Shown: piece by piece, positions 27,797 through 37,962 of the stretch
Layout: each line of letters starts with the position of its first letter
Position numbering within the stretch: position 1 is the stretch's first letter
Assembly (NCBI RefSeq): GCF_031127905.1
Contig: NZ_JARXIC010000002.1
Coordinates: 186,001 to 250,000, forward strand
Length of the DNA: 64,000 bases
Origin: Thalassobacterium sedimentorum
GTDB taxonomy: Bacteria; Verrucomicrobiota; Verrucomicrobiia; Opitutales; Coraliomargaritaceae
Direction: 5' to 3'
Program-made: the position numbers and the translations under genes
Notes under the pieces: generated by a model
What the model saw: only the letters and a program-made list of their open reading frames with translations
Told to the model about the DNA's origin: nothing
Databases searched by the model: none

Positions 27797-28420
27797 ATGT
27801 CTGATCTACAGAAATCCCCTGTCATCCCTGTCATCGTGCTCGACGATGCCAACGACGCCGAACCACTCGCCGAAGCGCTGCTGGCCGGTGGCCTCAACAT
27901 TATCGAAGTCACCTTCCGCACCGCGGCTGCAGCGGAATCCATTGAGCGCATCGCGAAGGCCTTCCCAGAAATGCAGGTCGGCGCTGGCACCGTGGTGACG
28001 CCCGAGCAAGCCAAGCGCGCGATCGATGCCGGCAGTAAGTTTGGCCTCGCACCGGGCACCGATCCGGAAACGATCGCTTATTTCAAGCAACAAGGGGTGC
28101 CCTTCATCCCCGGCATCATGACGCCCAGCGACATCCAAGCCGCCGTCAAAGCAGGCTGCACTTCGCTCAAGTTTTTCCCCGCAGGCGCAGCGGGCGGTCC
28201 CAAGCTGCTCAAAGCAATGGCCGCACCCTACGCAAACCTGGGCATTAAATTTTGCCCCACAGGCGGCGTGACGCTCGACAACATGAACGACTACCTCTCG
28301 CTACCCGAGGTCTTCGCCATCGGTGGCACATGGCTCGCCACCAAAGCGCAGATCCAAGCGAAAGAATGGGGCACCATTACCCAGCAGGTGAAAGACGCAC
28401 TGGCCAAGTCCGCAAAATAA
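27797..28420 (+). CDS. eda: 2-keto-3-deoxy-6-phosphogluconate aldolase
   Basis: Cleaves KDPG to pyruvate and glyceraldehyde-3-phosphate (Entner-Doudoroff and uronate pathways). It is 207 residues from ATG 27797; an earlier in-frame ATG at 27776 lies inside the inverted repeat. Class I aldolase motifs are visible: IIEVTFRT with the catalytic Glu, VGAGTVVTPEQA, LAPGTDPE, and the Schiff-base Lys125 in TSLKFFPA, then PTGGV. It follows kdgK by 121 bases on the same strand and completes the two-step conversion of keto-deoxygluconate. Confidence 0.95.
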   Translation: MSDLQKSPVIPVIVLDDANDAEPLAEALLAGGLNIIEVTFRTAAAAESIERIAKAFPEMQVGAGTVVTPEQAKRAIDAGSKFGLAPGTDPETIAYFKQQGVPFIPGIMTPSDIQAAVKAGCTSLKFFPAGAAGGPKLLKAMAAPYANLGIKFCPTGGVTLDNMNDYLSLPEVFAIGGTWLATKAQIQAKEWGTITQQVKDALAKSAK

Positions 28421-28439
28421 AACTGGTCACAGCGACTCA

Positions 28440-28470
28440 TGAAGCCCCCCCTGGACTCGCACGGGCTTCA
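28440..28470 (+). terminator. Possible weak terminator after eda
   Basis: TGAAGCCC (28440-28447) pairs with GGGCTTCA (28463-28470) around a 15-base loop, 20 bases after the eda stop. Only GTTTC follows, so intrinsic termination would be weak. Confidence 0.4.
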
Positions 28471-28577
28471 GTTTCAATGATTCGCAGCCCAGCTACTCAC
28501 AAGATATACCGCTTGACCGCTTAGAGAGCGCTTCTATGTTGCCAGCATTCACCTATAATTTACTGCCGCGCACATCT

Positions 28578-29570
28578 ATGAAGCACCTTCTCAACCTGAG
28601 CACTCTAATTCTCTCCATCGGCCTGCTCCAGACCAGTCTGCATGCGCAAAATGATGCCGACCCGGAACTACTTCGTTTGGGGAATGGAATCGCCGCCATG
28701 GCGGAAGGAGAAATCATCACAGTCGAAGAACTACGCCGTGAACTTGAGCCCATCATTCCAAGACTGCGAGTGGAATCAAAGAATGCTCAAGAATTCTCCA
28801 AACGCGTCGACGATCTCAGTAAAGAAGTTCTGCAAAATATGATCGACCGCATCATCATCGTAAAGGCGGCCGAAGAAAAAGGGATCATGATCCCCCCCTC
28901 CTATATTGAGCAGGAATATGATGACGTCATTCAACGCGACTTCGGTGGCGATCGAGGTCGCTTTCTGGAGTATCTACGAGCGCGCGGAGAAACCGCTCGC
29001 GACTTCCGCAAAGACATTTATAAGCGTGTAGTAGTCAACGTAATGCGCCAAGACACTCGCCGCTCTCAATCGGAAGTCAGCCCTGAGCGAATCGAGGAAT
29101 TCTACGTCAAAAACAAGATTCGCTTCTACCAATCCGAATCTTTGCACCTGCGCCAAATCATCCTCACCCCCATCGCAGACGAGGGTCTGGTGACGCTACG
29201 TCAAACCGCAAATAAAGTCATGAATGAGCTAAATAGCGGCGCTAACTTCGGCGATATGGCACGCAAGTACAGTCAAGATGAAATGAGCCGCAACGGAGGC
29301 GACTGGGGCTGGATTGAACGCAAAGACATCCGCAAGGAACTCAGCGACGTCGCCTTCTCACTACAGGAAGGTAGCTATAGCCAGCCCGTAGAAATCAATG
29401 GCACCATCTTTATTCTCTACGCGGAAAAGAAACGGGACGAAATGATCCAGCCGATTGCGCAGGTGCGAGATATTATTGAAAACGTATTAATCGGCGAGAT
29501 CGCCCGCGAGACGCAAGAAAAGTGGCTGCAAGACGTGCGCAACGAAGCTTACGTGCGCTACTTCATGTAG
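28578..29570 (+). CDS. Periplasmic peptidyl-prolyl isomerase, SurA/PpiC type
   Basis: A 330-residue exported folding factor. ATG 28578 begins a signal peptide ([18 protein letters not shown], cleavage near LHAQ); an upstream ATG at 28536 would bury it. Residues about 40-190 form the SurA-like helical chaperone domain ([19 protein letters not shown]). Residues about 200-300 form one parvulin domain ([42 protein letters not shown]). E. coli SurA has two parvulin domains; one is common outside proteobacteria. The likely role is outer membrane protein folding. It converges on rlmN. Confidence 0.9.
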   Translation: MKHLLNLSTLILSIGLLQTSLHAQNDADPELLRLGNGIAAMAEGEIITVEELRRELEPIIPRLRVESKNAQEFSKRVDDLSKEVLQNMIDRIIIVKAAEEKGIMIPPSYIEQEYDDVIQRDFGGDRGRFLEYLRARGETARDFRKDIYKRVVVNVMRQDTRRSQSEVSPERIEEFYVKNKIRFYQSESLHLRQIILTPIADEGLVTLRQTANKVMNELNSGANFGDMARKYSQDEMSRNGGDWGWIERKDIRKELSDVAFSLQEGSYSQPVEINGTIFILYAEKKRDEMIQPIAQVRDIIENVLIGEIARETQEKWLQDVRNEAYVRYFM

Positions 29571-29591
29571 TCGACTCGCTCCAGGCCTAAC

Positions 29592-30704
<1,113 letters not shown>

Positions 30705-30795
30705 GCAGGGGAACTTGCACGGTTTATTCAGAAATTCCACTGCAAATTTCGTGTTGCAAAAATCAGATAGTGCTCTAGCGTTCACATATAAGATC

Positions 30796-31515
30796 ATGAG
30801 TGTCATTTATTCAAGCAATCGCCGTATCAAAGACATGCTGGCGAGCGAGCGTCCGCAAGAGCGCTTGGAAAAGCTTGGAGTGGAAGCGCTCAGCGACCGC
30901 GAATTACTAGCGATGATCCTACGCAGCGGCCCTCCTGGTGTGGATGTGGTGAGCATGTCTGAAGAACTGCTCCACAAGGCTGGCAGCCTCACGCATCTAC
31001 TGCGCTGGGCTGCCAAGGATTTTCAGCAGATACGGGGCATCGGCAAAGTGAAGGCACTGCAGCTGATCTCCGTGATGCAATTCGCCAAGCGCATCTTAAC
31101 CGAAGACATGGGCAACGAGGTCATCTTCGACAGCTCGGCCATGGTTGCCCGCCATTTTCGTCCATTAGTCGCGGGCGAAGAAATCGAACGCTTTTGGGTG
31201 CTCTGCCTCGACCGCAAGAACCGCCTAATCAAGCGTGAAGAAGTGACCAAAGGGACGGCTACGAATTGCCTGGCGCACCCGCGTGAAGTCTTTCGCGAGG
31301 CCATCAAGCAAGGCGCCACAGCCATCATCGCCGTGCACAACCACCCCAGCGGCGATCCAGCCCCCAGCCGCGCCGACATACAAGTCACACGCCAACTGCG
31401 CGAATCCGCCAAAGTCATCGGCATCGACCTGCACGACCACGTCATCGTCGGGCACAAAGCCCACGACCCGCAGGGTCTCGGCTACTACAGTTTCAACGAA
31501 GCCGGCCTCATCTAG
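30796..31515 (+). CDS. radC: RadC-family JAB1/MPN (JAMM) protein
   Basis: A 239-residue protein: N-terminal helix-hairpin-helix region (LEALSD-like start, QQIRGIGKVKALQL near 78) followed by a JAMM metalloprotease-like domain with HNHPSGDPAPS near 181-191 and the zinc-binding Asp after it. RadC was named for repair, but its function is still unresolved. ATG 30796 gives the usual N terminus (MSVIYSSNRRIKDML). The frame runs upstream to 30715, without resemblance to the family. It is divergent from rlmN. Confidence 0.94.
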   Translation: MSVIYSSNRRIKDMLASERPQERLEKLGVEALSDRELLAMILRSGPPGVDVVSMSEELLHKAGSLTHLLRWAAKDFQQIRGIGKVKALQLISVMQFAKRILTEDMGNEVIFDSSAMVARHFRPLVAGEEIERFWVLCLDRKNRLIKREEVTKGTATNCLAHPREVFREAIKQGATAIIAVHNHPSGDPAPSRADIQVTRQLRESAKVIGIDLHDHVIVGHKAHDPQGLGYYSFNEAGLI

Positions 31516-31580
31516 CCTCCGCCCTCAAGTCCCCGCCCTCGAGTCCCCGCCCTAAAGTCCTCCGCCCTCACGCCTCAAGT
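31516..31580. repeat. Short tandem repeats between radC and the methyltransferase gene
   Basis: Four imperfect units follow the radC stop: CCTCCGCCCTCAAGT (31516-31530), CCCCGCCCTCGAGT (31531-31544), CCCCGCCCTAAAGT (31545-31558) and an extended copy at 31559-31580. They fill nearly the whole gap between the converging genes. Confidence 0.8.
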
Positions 31581-31581
31581 T

Positions 31582-32322
31582 TCAGCCCTGCGGCTTCTGC
31601 ACCACCCAAAAGCGGCAATCATCAGAAAAGGCTTCCACCTGCGCAGACTCTTGGCCCAGTTCGCTGCGCATGACAGAAGCTTCGACACGGAAGCCCACTT
31701 TTGCCAGCAGCGCCTGCATCTCGGCCACGGTCGGCACATGCATAAAGTGCGCCCCATGATCGGTCGCCTCAGTGCGATCGCCAAAGTCATCCAACTCCGC
31801 CTTTTCTGTGCCGTACTCCCAGCGCAGGCTTTCAGCCTCCCAGAAGTCGCGATGCGCCGAACGCTCACGATCATGCGAAGTAAAAACAAACCAAGCGCCC
31901 GGACGAATCACCCGCAAAATTTCCCGCAAGGCCTGTTCCCGCTGCGCGAGCTGCGGGATCTGCATCAAACCGTTAAAACCAAAAATCGCGCCATCAAACA
32001 GATTATCCTCGAACTCTAACTGCGTGGCATCGCACACCCGGCAGTGCATCGCATACTCCAGACGCTTAGCCAACTCGCGCGCCTGCGTCACCATACTGCG
32101 CGAATAATCCGTAGCCAACACATTCCGGTAGCCCAGCTCATACAAACCAAGCGTAATACGCCCCGCGCCACAGCCCAATTCTAGCAGCGAATCCTGCGGC
32201 GAAAAGACACGCGTGAAAATTTTCTCCTCCGACGCCCAAAGCCCCAGATCGGCCGCAGCTTGCGCGTAGTAGTCCACGACACCCTCCGAATCAAAATATG
32301 CTTTTACCTGTTGTACGTCCAT
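31582..32322 (-). CDS. Class I SAM-dependent methyltransferase
   Basis: A 246-residue cytoplasmic methyltransferase with a Rossmann fold. Motif I is LLELGCGAGRITLGLYE near residue 47, the acidic end of strand 2 is ATDYSRSM, and motif III/IV is NLFDGAIFGFNGL. The substrate is unknown. The set resembles Methyltransf_11/25 members of UbiE-like type, but no substrate motif was recognised. Start ATG 32322. It converges on radC across the tandem repeats. Confidence 0.85.
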   Translation of the reverse strand: MDVQQVKAYFDSEGVVDYYAQAAADLGLWASEEKIFTRVFSPQDSLLELGCGAGRITLGLYELGYRNVLATDYSRSMVTQARELAKRLEYAMHCRVCDATQLEFEDNLFDGAIFGFNGLMQIPQLAQREQALREILRVIRPGAWFVFTSHDRERSAHRDFWEAESLRWEYGTEKAELDDFGDRTEATDHGAHFMHVPTVAEMQALLAKVGFRVEASVMRSELGQESAQVEAFSDDCRFWVVQKPQG

Positions 32323-32488
32323 CTCACAGAGTCAATATCTAGCAGCGACACAGGCAAATCGAAATCAAGAGAGATTCCACCCCGATCGACACGCCTCTCG
32401 AACCGCAGCCTAATATTTACAGGCGCACAAAAACTTTGTAGGGTTGCCAGCGGAACGAAAGCACCCATTTTCGTGACTCACTTGACTC

Positions 32489-34213
32489 ATGTTGGCTCTA
32501 ATTAAGACAAGCACCCTGCTAGTCATCGCGCTCCTATTCGCGACGGCGGCCCTGCTCATTCCCTCGCACCTACGCTCGATCGACCTCGTAGTGATCGAAT
32601 CCAATGCCCAAAATGGTCGTGCGGTCCGAGCGGTGCTCGACGAAACCATCAGCTCTGCACACACGGGTTCGACCCTGCGCATTCTAAATGCCACTCAAGT
32701 GTCCCCTACAGTTGCACAAGCTTACCAAGCGCAAATCCAAGCATTAGTAGAACAATACCCAAGCCTACGTGCCAGTGGTGGCCCGGACCGCAGCTTCGAA
32801 GACTTTTTAGCCCTAATACAGTTCGCACCCAGCACTGAAATCGAACCTTTAGCGCTACTGCCACAATTACTACCTCGCAGCGAGCGTGCCTCCCTCAGCA
32901 ATATGCTAAAAGAATCAAGCAATGCCAACGTCGCGGCCCTGCTTGATGCTCGCGACCTACCTGGTCTAATTCGTCTGCATCCCGCCAGTCACGCAGCCGG
33001 CGCGCCTTACGACGCGGGCATTCTAACTCTCAGCCTATTAATCGAGGGCGGACACTTCAGTCCAACACTCGCACAACAGATCGGGCAAACAGCTGCACAA
33101 GCCAAACTGGGCACACCGACCGCGGTGCACGCACTGGAAGATTTTGCCATCGCCACCCTCTCACTCGGGCGCCAACTCGACCATCGCTCATTAGCCGACT
33201 TGGCTAGTATCACAGGCAGTCTGGCTGATTGGGGGCGGATGGGCACTCTCTTTAGGGCACAACCAGACCGAATCGATGCTCTATACGCCGCACTACGATT
33301 TGCGGGCAATCCAGATTCTCTCTACAACTACCTCGCAAAGAACCCTGAAACTGGCAACAACGACCTCGACACAGCTCTAAAAAATGGCCCTGCCGCGACG
33401 CAACAACTACTGGCGGAAGCACTGCCTATATTTCGCCCGACACAACTACTGAATCAACTATTGGAACTGACCTCAAGCTACCGCCCACAGAGTGTGATCG
33501 AACTGAGTCAAACCAATCGAACCGCAGCACTCACAGTCAAAGCCAGCCTATTCATGAGTGCCGGCCTGGCCTTTGCGCTCGCAATGGGAGCTGCGTGGCG
33601 TGCCAGCTTGAGTGAAATCAAAGCAGTTGAGCGTAGTACGCCCTCGATAATCGCTCGCAATGTGTTCACAAGCCTGATCGTCGCACTCACTCTATGGGCC
33701 TGCTTCGAACCTGGGATACTCAAATCCAAAAACACTGAAAGCGAAACCGACTCTGCACCACGCATTGAATTTGTCGTCGCCGACACACTTAACTCTCTAA
33801 AATCACCTGTAAAAGCCATGCAAGAACTCAATCAAGTCACCCTACTCGTACTCGCGCTCTTCTTTATCGCGCAATTAATCATCTACTGCTTCTGCCTGAT
33901 TAAGCTAAAAGAAATAGCCAAACAAAAACTCAGCGCCTCACTTAAAATCAAATTGCTTGAGAACGAAGAAAACCTCTTCGACTTCGGTCTCTATGTCGGT
34001 CTGGGCGGCACCGTACTTTCACTCATTCTTGTCGCCGTGGGTATTGTCGAAGCCAGCCTGATGGCTGCCTATGCCTCGACTCTTTTCGGCATCCTCTTTG
34101 TTGCGATTCTAAAAGTGCTCAATTTACGTCCTTACCGTCGTCATCTGATCATTCAAGCCAACTCAGAAACTGCAGATGCCAATGGTGCATTGATGAAGAA
34201 CATTGAGCTGTAA
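32489..34213 (+). CDS. Large membrane protein with an ExbB/MotA-like C-terminal channel region
   Basis: A 574-residue protein not assigned to a named family by me. There is an N-terminal membrane helix (about 5-25), then about 320 residues of alanine/leucine-rich helical sequence. Further membrane helices lie at about 346-370, 388-410, 448-474, 497-518 and 521-545. The last three resemble the ExbB/TolQ/MotA pattern: helix, basic cytoplasmic stretch (KLKEIAKQKLSASLKIK), then GLYVGLGGTVLSLIL and a final helix with AAYASTLFGILFVAI, comparable to the GxxGTV and A-x-x-T-x-x-G motifs of those proton-channel subunits. The following gene encodes a protein with an Asp in its membrane helix, the usual partner layout. 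Function is inferred. Confidence 0.6.
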   Translation: MLALIKTSTLLVIALLFATAALLIPSHLRSIDLVVIESNAQNGRAVRAVLDETISSAHTGSTLRILNATQVSPTVAQAYQAQIQALVEQYPSLRASGGPDRSFEDFLALIQFAPSTEIEPLALLPQLLPRSERASLSNMLKESSNANVAALLDARDLPGLIRLHPASHAAGAPYDAGILTLSLLIEGGHFSPTLAQQIGQTAAQAKLGTPTAVHALEDFAIATLSLGRQLDHRSLADLASITGSLADWGRMGTLFRAQPDRIDALYAALRFAGNPDSLYNYLAKNPETGNNDLDTALKNGPAATQQLLAEALPIFRPTQLLNQLLELTSSYRPQSVIELSQTNRTAALTVKASLFMSAGLAFALAMGAAWRASLSEIKAVERSTPSIIARNVFTSLIVALTLWACFEPGILKSKNTESETDSAPRIEFVVADTLNSLKSPVKAMQELNQVTLLVLALFFIAQLIIYCFCLIKLKEIAKQKLSASLKIKLLENEENLFDFGLYVGLGGTVLSLILVAVGIVEASLMAAYASTLFGILFVAILKVLNLRPYRRHLIIQANSETADANGALMKNIEL

Positions 34214-34328
34214 TCACTTCGACCACAGAGGTCACTCACAAGAGTTCAACACATTCACATACACGATTTCACAAGATCCTGAGCTCCAGCCGGACTCCTT
34301 CCATTGATTTGCTAACTTTTCTTAATTT

Positions 34329-35903
34329 ATGAACAAAACACTCATGCTCGTCATATGCGACTTCTTGCTTCTGAGCATGCTCGCCTTGGCACGTTTCGAT
34401 CCACCCGAAGAAAAACCGGAAGTAGGCCTCGACGTCACAGCCGCCTCTGCCACTGCGGAAGCCGAGCTTATCTCGCTCTTGGAAGAATCGCTGCAGTCGG
34501 AGCTCAATTCACGCCAGAATCTGACTGAAGACCTGACCGAGACTCGTGAATCCTTACAGGAAAAAGCACGCTTACTTGCAGAACGCGAAGCCGCGCTCGC
34601 CGCCACCCAATCCAATCTGGATGCAACCACTGCCAAGGCACAGGAACTCGAGCAAACGAAAGCCGAGATCGAAGCCGCACAAGCAGCCCTAAGCGCGGAA
34701 AAAGCACGTCTGGAAGCCGAACGTAGCGAACTCGCTCAACGTTTCGACAGCACCCGCACCCAACTCGAAGCCGCCAAAACAGAACAAGTCTCGCTCGTGT
34801 CCACTCTGGGACAGTTAAAAGAAGAAAGCTCCGTTGCCAAAGAAAAGCTCAGCAAGACGGAAGAAGAGCTCATCGCCCGTGAAATCATGCTGGCCGAACG
34901 CGAAGCCGCACTCAAAGCTGCGGAAGAAGAAAAAGCGACACTAGCAGCCGAACGTGAGAAGCTGAATCGCCAACTCGAAGTCGCTCAAGCAGAACGCCGC
35001 TTACTAGAACAGAACCTAACTGCGGAACAGGCCGAAAAACTGCAATTACAACGAGAGAAAGAACAAGCCTTCGCTCGTGCCGACCGCCTAACCGAAAACG
35101 TCTCTCAACTAGGTGCTGGAATGAGTCAACTCGGCCAGGGCGTCTCCACCCTCACTCAGGCCTCTGAAGCGATTAAAAAAGAAATTGAAGCCGCTCGCCC
35201 ACAAACCATGAGTGAAATTTTTACTCGTTTTCAGAACAATCGTGCCAACCTACGTTTCACGGCAACCGAAGCCGGCCTATTTGGAGCAGAGAATGTACGT
35301 ACCTACGAGAGCAAGAGTATTCTTATAACCGACTCCAATGGGGCCAATTACCTCGTCACTCACAGCGCGAACTCACCGTTCGCCTTCAATAAGAATGCCA
35401 ATAATCTACTCGCAGCCAGCCTAGAAGTAACGCTAGGCAATCGCCGTTTTCCTGTCAGTCAAATCGGCTTTCTCAGCACCGATCCTCGCATACTCTTCAT
35501 CCCCTTACCGCAGTCGCTCGTCGATAATTCTGGACTAGAAACCTTCCCCCTGGCCCTCCAACCAGAGCGCTGGGAGGAAGCCGTTTTAGTTAAAAACGAT
35601 GAAAGTAACTTCGGCCGCACAGGCTTTCGGCGTTTGACCGAAAGCGAACGCTTTCTCAAAATGGATCGACCGGCACTGGGACAATTATTCGCTGATTTTG
35701 CATCAACGCGCGGCGATCTCGCCTTTACCAAAAATAGTCAATTCATTGGCATTCTGACCGATTCGGAACACGCCGTCGTTATCGACGACTTTCTCGCCAG
35801 CGGCATCACTCAACTCGGCAACCAATTCAACACCAGCCAAAATGCCGCGACTATGGAGCGACTGCGCGATCGTGTTCAGCAACTGCCCGAAAAAATTCGC
35901 TAA
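34329..35903 (+). CDS. Membrane-anchored coiled-coil protein with Asp in its membrane helix (MotB/ExbD-like partner candidate)
   Basis: A 524-residue protein in three parts. Residues 4-21 form a single membrane helix (LMLVICDFLLLSMLALAR) containing Asp11. Residues about 42-290 are a continuous coiled coil rich in Glu, Ala, Lys and Arg with repeats such as LAEREAAL. Residues about 295-500 form a beta-rich globular domain (NLRFTATEAGLFG, SKSILITDSNGANYLVTH, RGDLAFTKNSQFIGILTD). The Asp-Phe in the helix recalls the ADFMT segment of MotB and the Asp of ExbD/TolR, which carries protons. It lies 115 bases after the channel-like gene on the same strand. The globular part is distantly like a trypsin-type beta barrel but shows no catalytic triad. 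Confidence 0.65.
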   Translation: MNKTLMLVICDFLLLSMLALARFDPPEEKPEVGLDVTAASATAEAELISLLEESLQSELNSRQNLTEDLTETRESLQEKARLLAEREAALAATQSNLDATTAKAQELEQTKAEIEAAQAALSAEKARLEAERSELAQRFDSTRTQLEAAKTEQVSLVSTLGQLKEESSVAKEKLSKTEEELIAREIMLAEREAALKAAEEEKATLAAEREKLNRQLEVAQAERRLLEQNLTAEQAEKLQLQREKEQAFARADRLTENVSQLGAGMSQLGQGVSTLTQASEAIKKEIEAARPQTMSEIFTRFQNNRANLRFTATEAGLFGAENVRTYESKSILITDSNGANYLVTHSANSPFAFNKNANNLLAASLEVTLGNRRFPVSQIGFLSTDPRILFIPLPQSLVDNSGLETFPLALQPERWEEAVLVKNDESNFGRTGFRRLTESERFLKMDRPALGQLFADFASTRGDLAFTKNSQFIGILTDSEHAVVIDDFLASGITQLGNQFNTSQNAATMERLRDRVQQLPEKIR

Positions 35904-35976
35904 CATCAGCGACCTGTCATTTACTGGTGAATAATCTGTAAATGACACTTGTTCTATTCGCTAAAAAACGTAATAT

Positions 35977-36063
35977 ATTTATGTTCTGCCCCACCCACAA
36001 CATCACCTCCCGGGCTTCCCCCGAAAGCTGATACTTCTCAGCCCCGACCAATCTGAGGAGGCG
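35977..36063 (+). other. Coding-like upstream extension of the histidine kinase frame without a usual start codon
   Basis: The kinase frame stays open back to the TAA at 35971. Codons 36025-36063 encode KLILLSPDQSEEA, which looks like the missing first strand and acidic turn of a receiver domain. No ATG, GTG or TTG occurs in this frame before GTG 36064; CTG 36028 and ATT 35977 are the only near-start codons. ATG 35981 in another frame runs into a stop at 36029. One extra C in the C5 run at 36018-36022 would join it to the kinase frame. Confidence 0.45.
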
Positions 36064-37962
36064 GTGCTACGTGCACATTTGGAGCGTGATAATGCAGATC
36101 GCTACGATTTACTCCAGATACAGAGCTTAGAGGAGCTACGCTGCTTGAATCTCTCCAAGGTTTGCAATGTCATTCTACTCGACATGCGTGCAACCAGGGA
36201 GCACTCCTTGGCTATCATTCGTTATGTCTCCAAATTGCAAGTCAACGTCGCGCTAATTGCGCTGTGTCACAATCATGAGCAACTGCAGCACTACAAAGAT
36301 GTAATTCAACATTTGGATGACTACATTCTAGCCGAACATTTAGTCGACGGAGAACTCCCCATCCGTATCACCCACGCAATTCGTCGGCGACATAAAGAGC
36401 AGGCTCTCTTACAAGAAAAAGCCCGCTTACAATCATTACTGGACGCGATTCCCGACGCCATTTTTTTTAAGGATCGAAACAGTCGCTTTACCAAGGTCAA
36501 TCGACGTATGGAGACAATCTATGGCCAATGCTATGAAAGTATTATCGGCAAAACTGACTTCGACCTCTTCGCAAAAGAGCACGCTCAAGAAGCCTTCAAC
36601 GACGAGCAAGAAATTCTGCGTACTGGTGAGCCTTTAATCGGTAAATTAGAAAAAGAAACCTTTGAAGATGGTCATTTCAACTGGGTCAACACCACCAAAG
36701 TCGCCCTGCGGGATGAACAACAGAGCATCATCGGCACGATGGGCATCTCACGGGACATTACTGAGCTAAAAAAAGCACAGGATACTCTAGCCCAAGAACG
36801 CAGCATGCTCAAAACAATTATCGAACATGCACTAGCTGGCATCTTCGTTAAAGACCTGGCGGGGCACTACCTAGTTGTCAACAGGCGCCACGCCAAGTAT
36901 TTAGGTGCACAGTCGGAGGTCGAGGTGATCGGTAAAACGCTGTATGACTTTTTCGAACAGCAAGAAGCCAAACGTATTTCCTCTATGGACGCTCAAATAA
37001 TGGCGAGCGAACATGGAATTGAAAACATGGTCGATTATCGCCAGCGCACAGACGGCACAGAGCTCTGGTTGCTGACCAATAAGGTTCCCTTACGTGACGA
37101 CTCAGGTCACTGCATCGGCTTAGTCGGCATTTCTCTGGATATTACCCAACAAAAATTAGCCGAGCGCAAATTAAAGACGACCATTCAAACCTTGGAAGCG
37201 ACGAAGCTACAATTGATTGAAGCGGAAAAACTAAAAACTGTTGGCCGTTTAGCTGCTGGCGTCGCGCATGAGGTCAAAAATCCTCTCAGCGTGGTTAGTT
37301 TAGGAGCCGAATATCTCGAGCATCAAATCGATGGCCCCGAAGAGATGCTACAAATTATTCGCGACATGCGAGCGGCGGTGCAAAAAGCCAATCAGGTAAT
37401 TTTTGAACTGCTCGATTACTCCTCTCCTCACAAAATAGATATGGAGCCCGCCAATATCAACGAGATCATACTTCGGGTGTTAGGATTAATGCGTCACAAC
37501 TTCAACGAGGCCTGTATTAAAGTTCAAGAAGTCCTCAGCGATGAAATTGAGCCGGTGCGCTTGGATGCCTCCAAAATGGAGCAAGTGTTTATCAACCTCT
37601 TTCTCAATGCGATATCTGTCATGCAAAAAGGTGGCGAGCTCACCATTCGCACAAATTCCATGCAGGTAAAGAGCGCTGGTTCCAATGTATCGAGCGCAAT
37701 GACTGAACTCTTTCGTATTGGCGACCGGGTGGTCGTCATTGAAGTATTGGACACCGGTCAAGGACTCAACAAGGACGCGCTAAGTAAGGCCTTTGAACCC
37801 TTCTATTCAACCAAAGCGACAAACGAAGGCACCGGGCTCGGCCTTTCAGTCACCCGCAGCATAATTGAAATGCACCATGGCATGATAACTCTGCAAAACC
37901 GCAAAGAAAAACCAGGCGCCTGCGTACGCATCGTACTCCCCGCCGCAACCGATAATGACTAG
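36064..37962 (+). CDS. Soluble PAS-PAS sensor histidine kinase with receiver-like N terminus
   Basis: A 632-residue cytoplasmic kinase. Residues 1-110 resemble a receiver domain (CNVILLDMRATREHSLAIIR), apparently missing its first strand. Two PAS domains follow, near 121-240 (AIPDAIFFKDRNSRFTKVN) and 250-375 (ALAGIFVKDLAGHYLVVN). The dimerisation domain has the phospho-acceptor His in GVAHEVKNPLSVV near residue 402. The ATPase domain shows FINLFLNAISVM, DTGQGLNKD and GTGLGLSV. There are no membrane helices. The called start is GTG 36064 with AGGAGG only two bases before it. A response regulator gene follows directly after the stop. Confidence 0.9.
   Translation: MLRAHLERDNADRYDLLQIQSLEELRCLNLSKVCNVILLDMRATREHSLAIIRYVSKLQVNVALIALCHNHEQLQHYKDVIQHLDDYILAEHLVDGELPIRITHAIRRRHKEQALLQEKARLQSLLDAIPDAIFFKDRNSRFTKVNRRMETIYGQCYESIIGKTDFDLFAKEHAQEAFNDEQEILRTGEPLIGKLEKETFEDGHFNWVNTTKVALRDEQQSIIGTMGISRDITELKKAQDTLAQERSMLKTIIEHALAGIFVKDLAGHYLVVNRRHAKYLGAQSEVEVIGKTLYDFFEQQEAKRISSMDAQIMASEHGIENMVDYRQRTDGTELWLLTNKVPLRDDSGHCIGLVGISLDITQQKLAERKLKTTIQTLEATKLQLIEAEKLKTVGRLAAGVAHEVKNPLSVVSLGAEYLEHQIDGPEEMLQIIRDMRAAVQKANQVIFELLDYSSPHKIDMEPANINEIILRVLGLMRHNFNEACIKVQEVLSDEIEPVRLDASKMEQVFINLFLNAISVMQKGGELTIRTNSMQVKSAGSNVSSAMTELFRIGDRVVVIEVLDTGQGLNKDALSKAFEPFYSTKATNEGTGLGLSVTRSIIEMHHGMITLQNRKEKPGACVRIVLPAATDND

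Noticed and set aside
32489-35903. Assignment of the motor-like pair to the Zorya defence system
   Set aside because: No ZorC/D/E-type genes nearby, the second protein has no OmpA-type peptidoglycan domain, and the neighbours are housekeeping genes.
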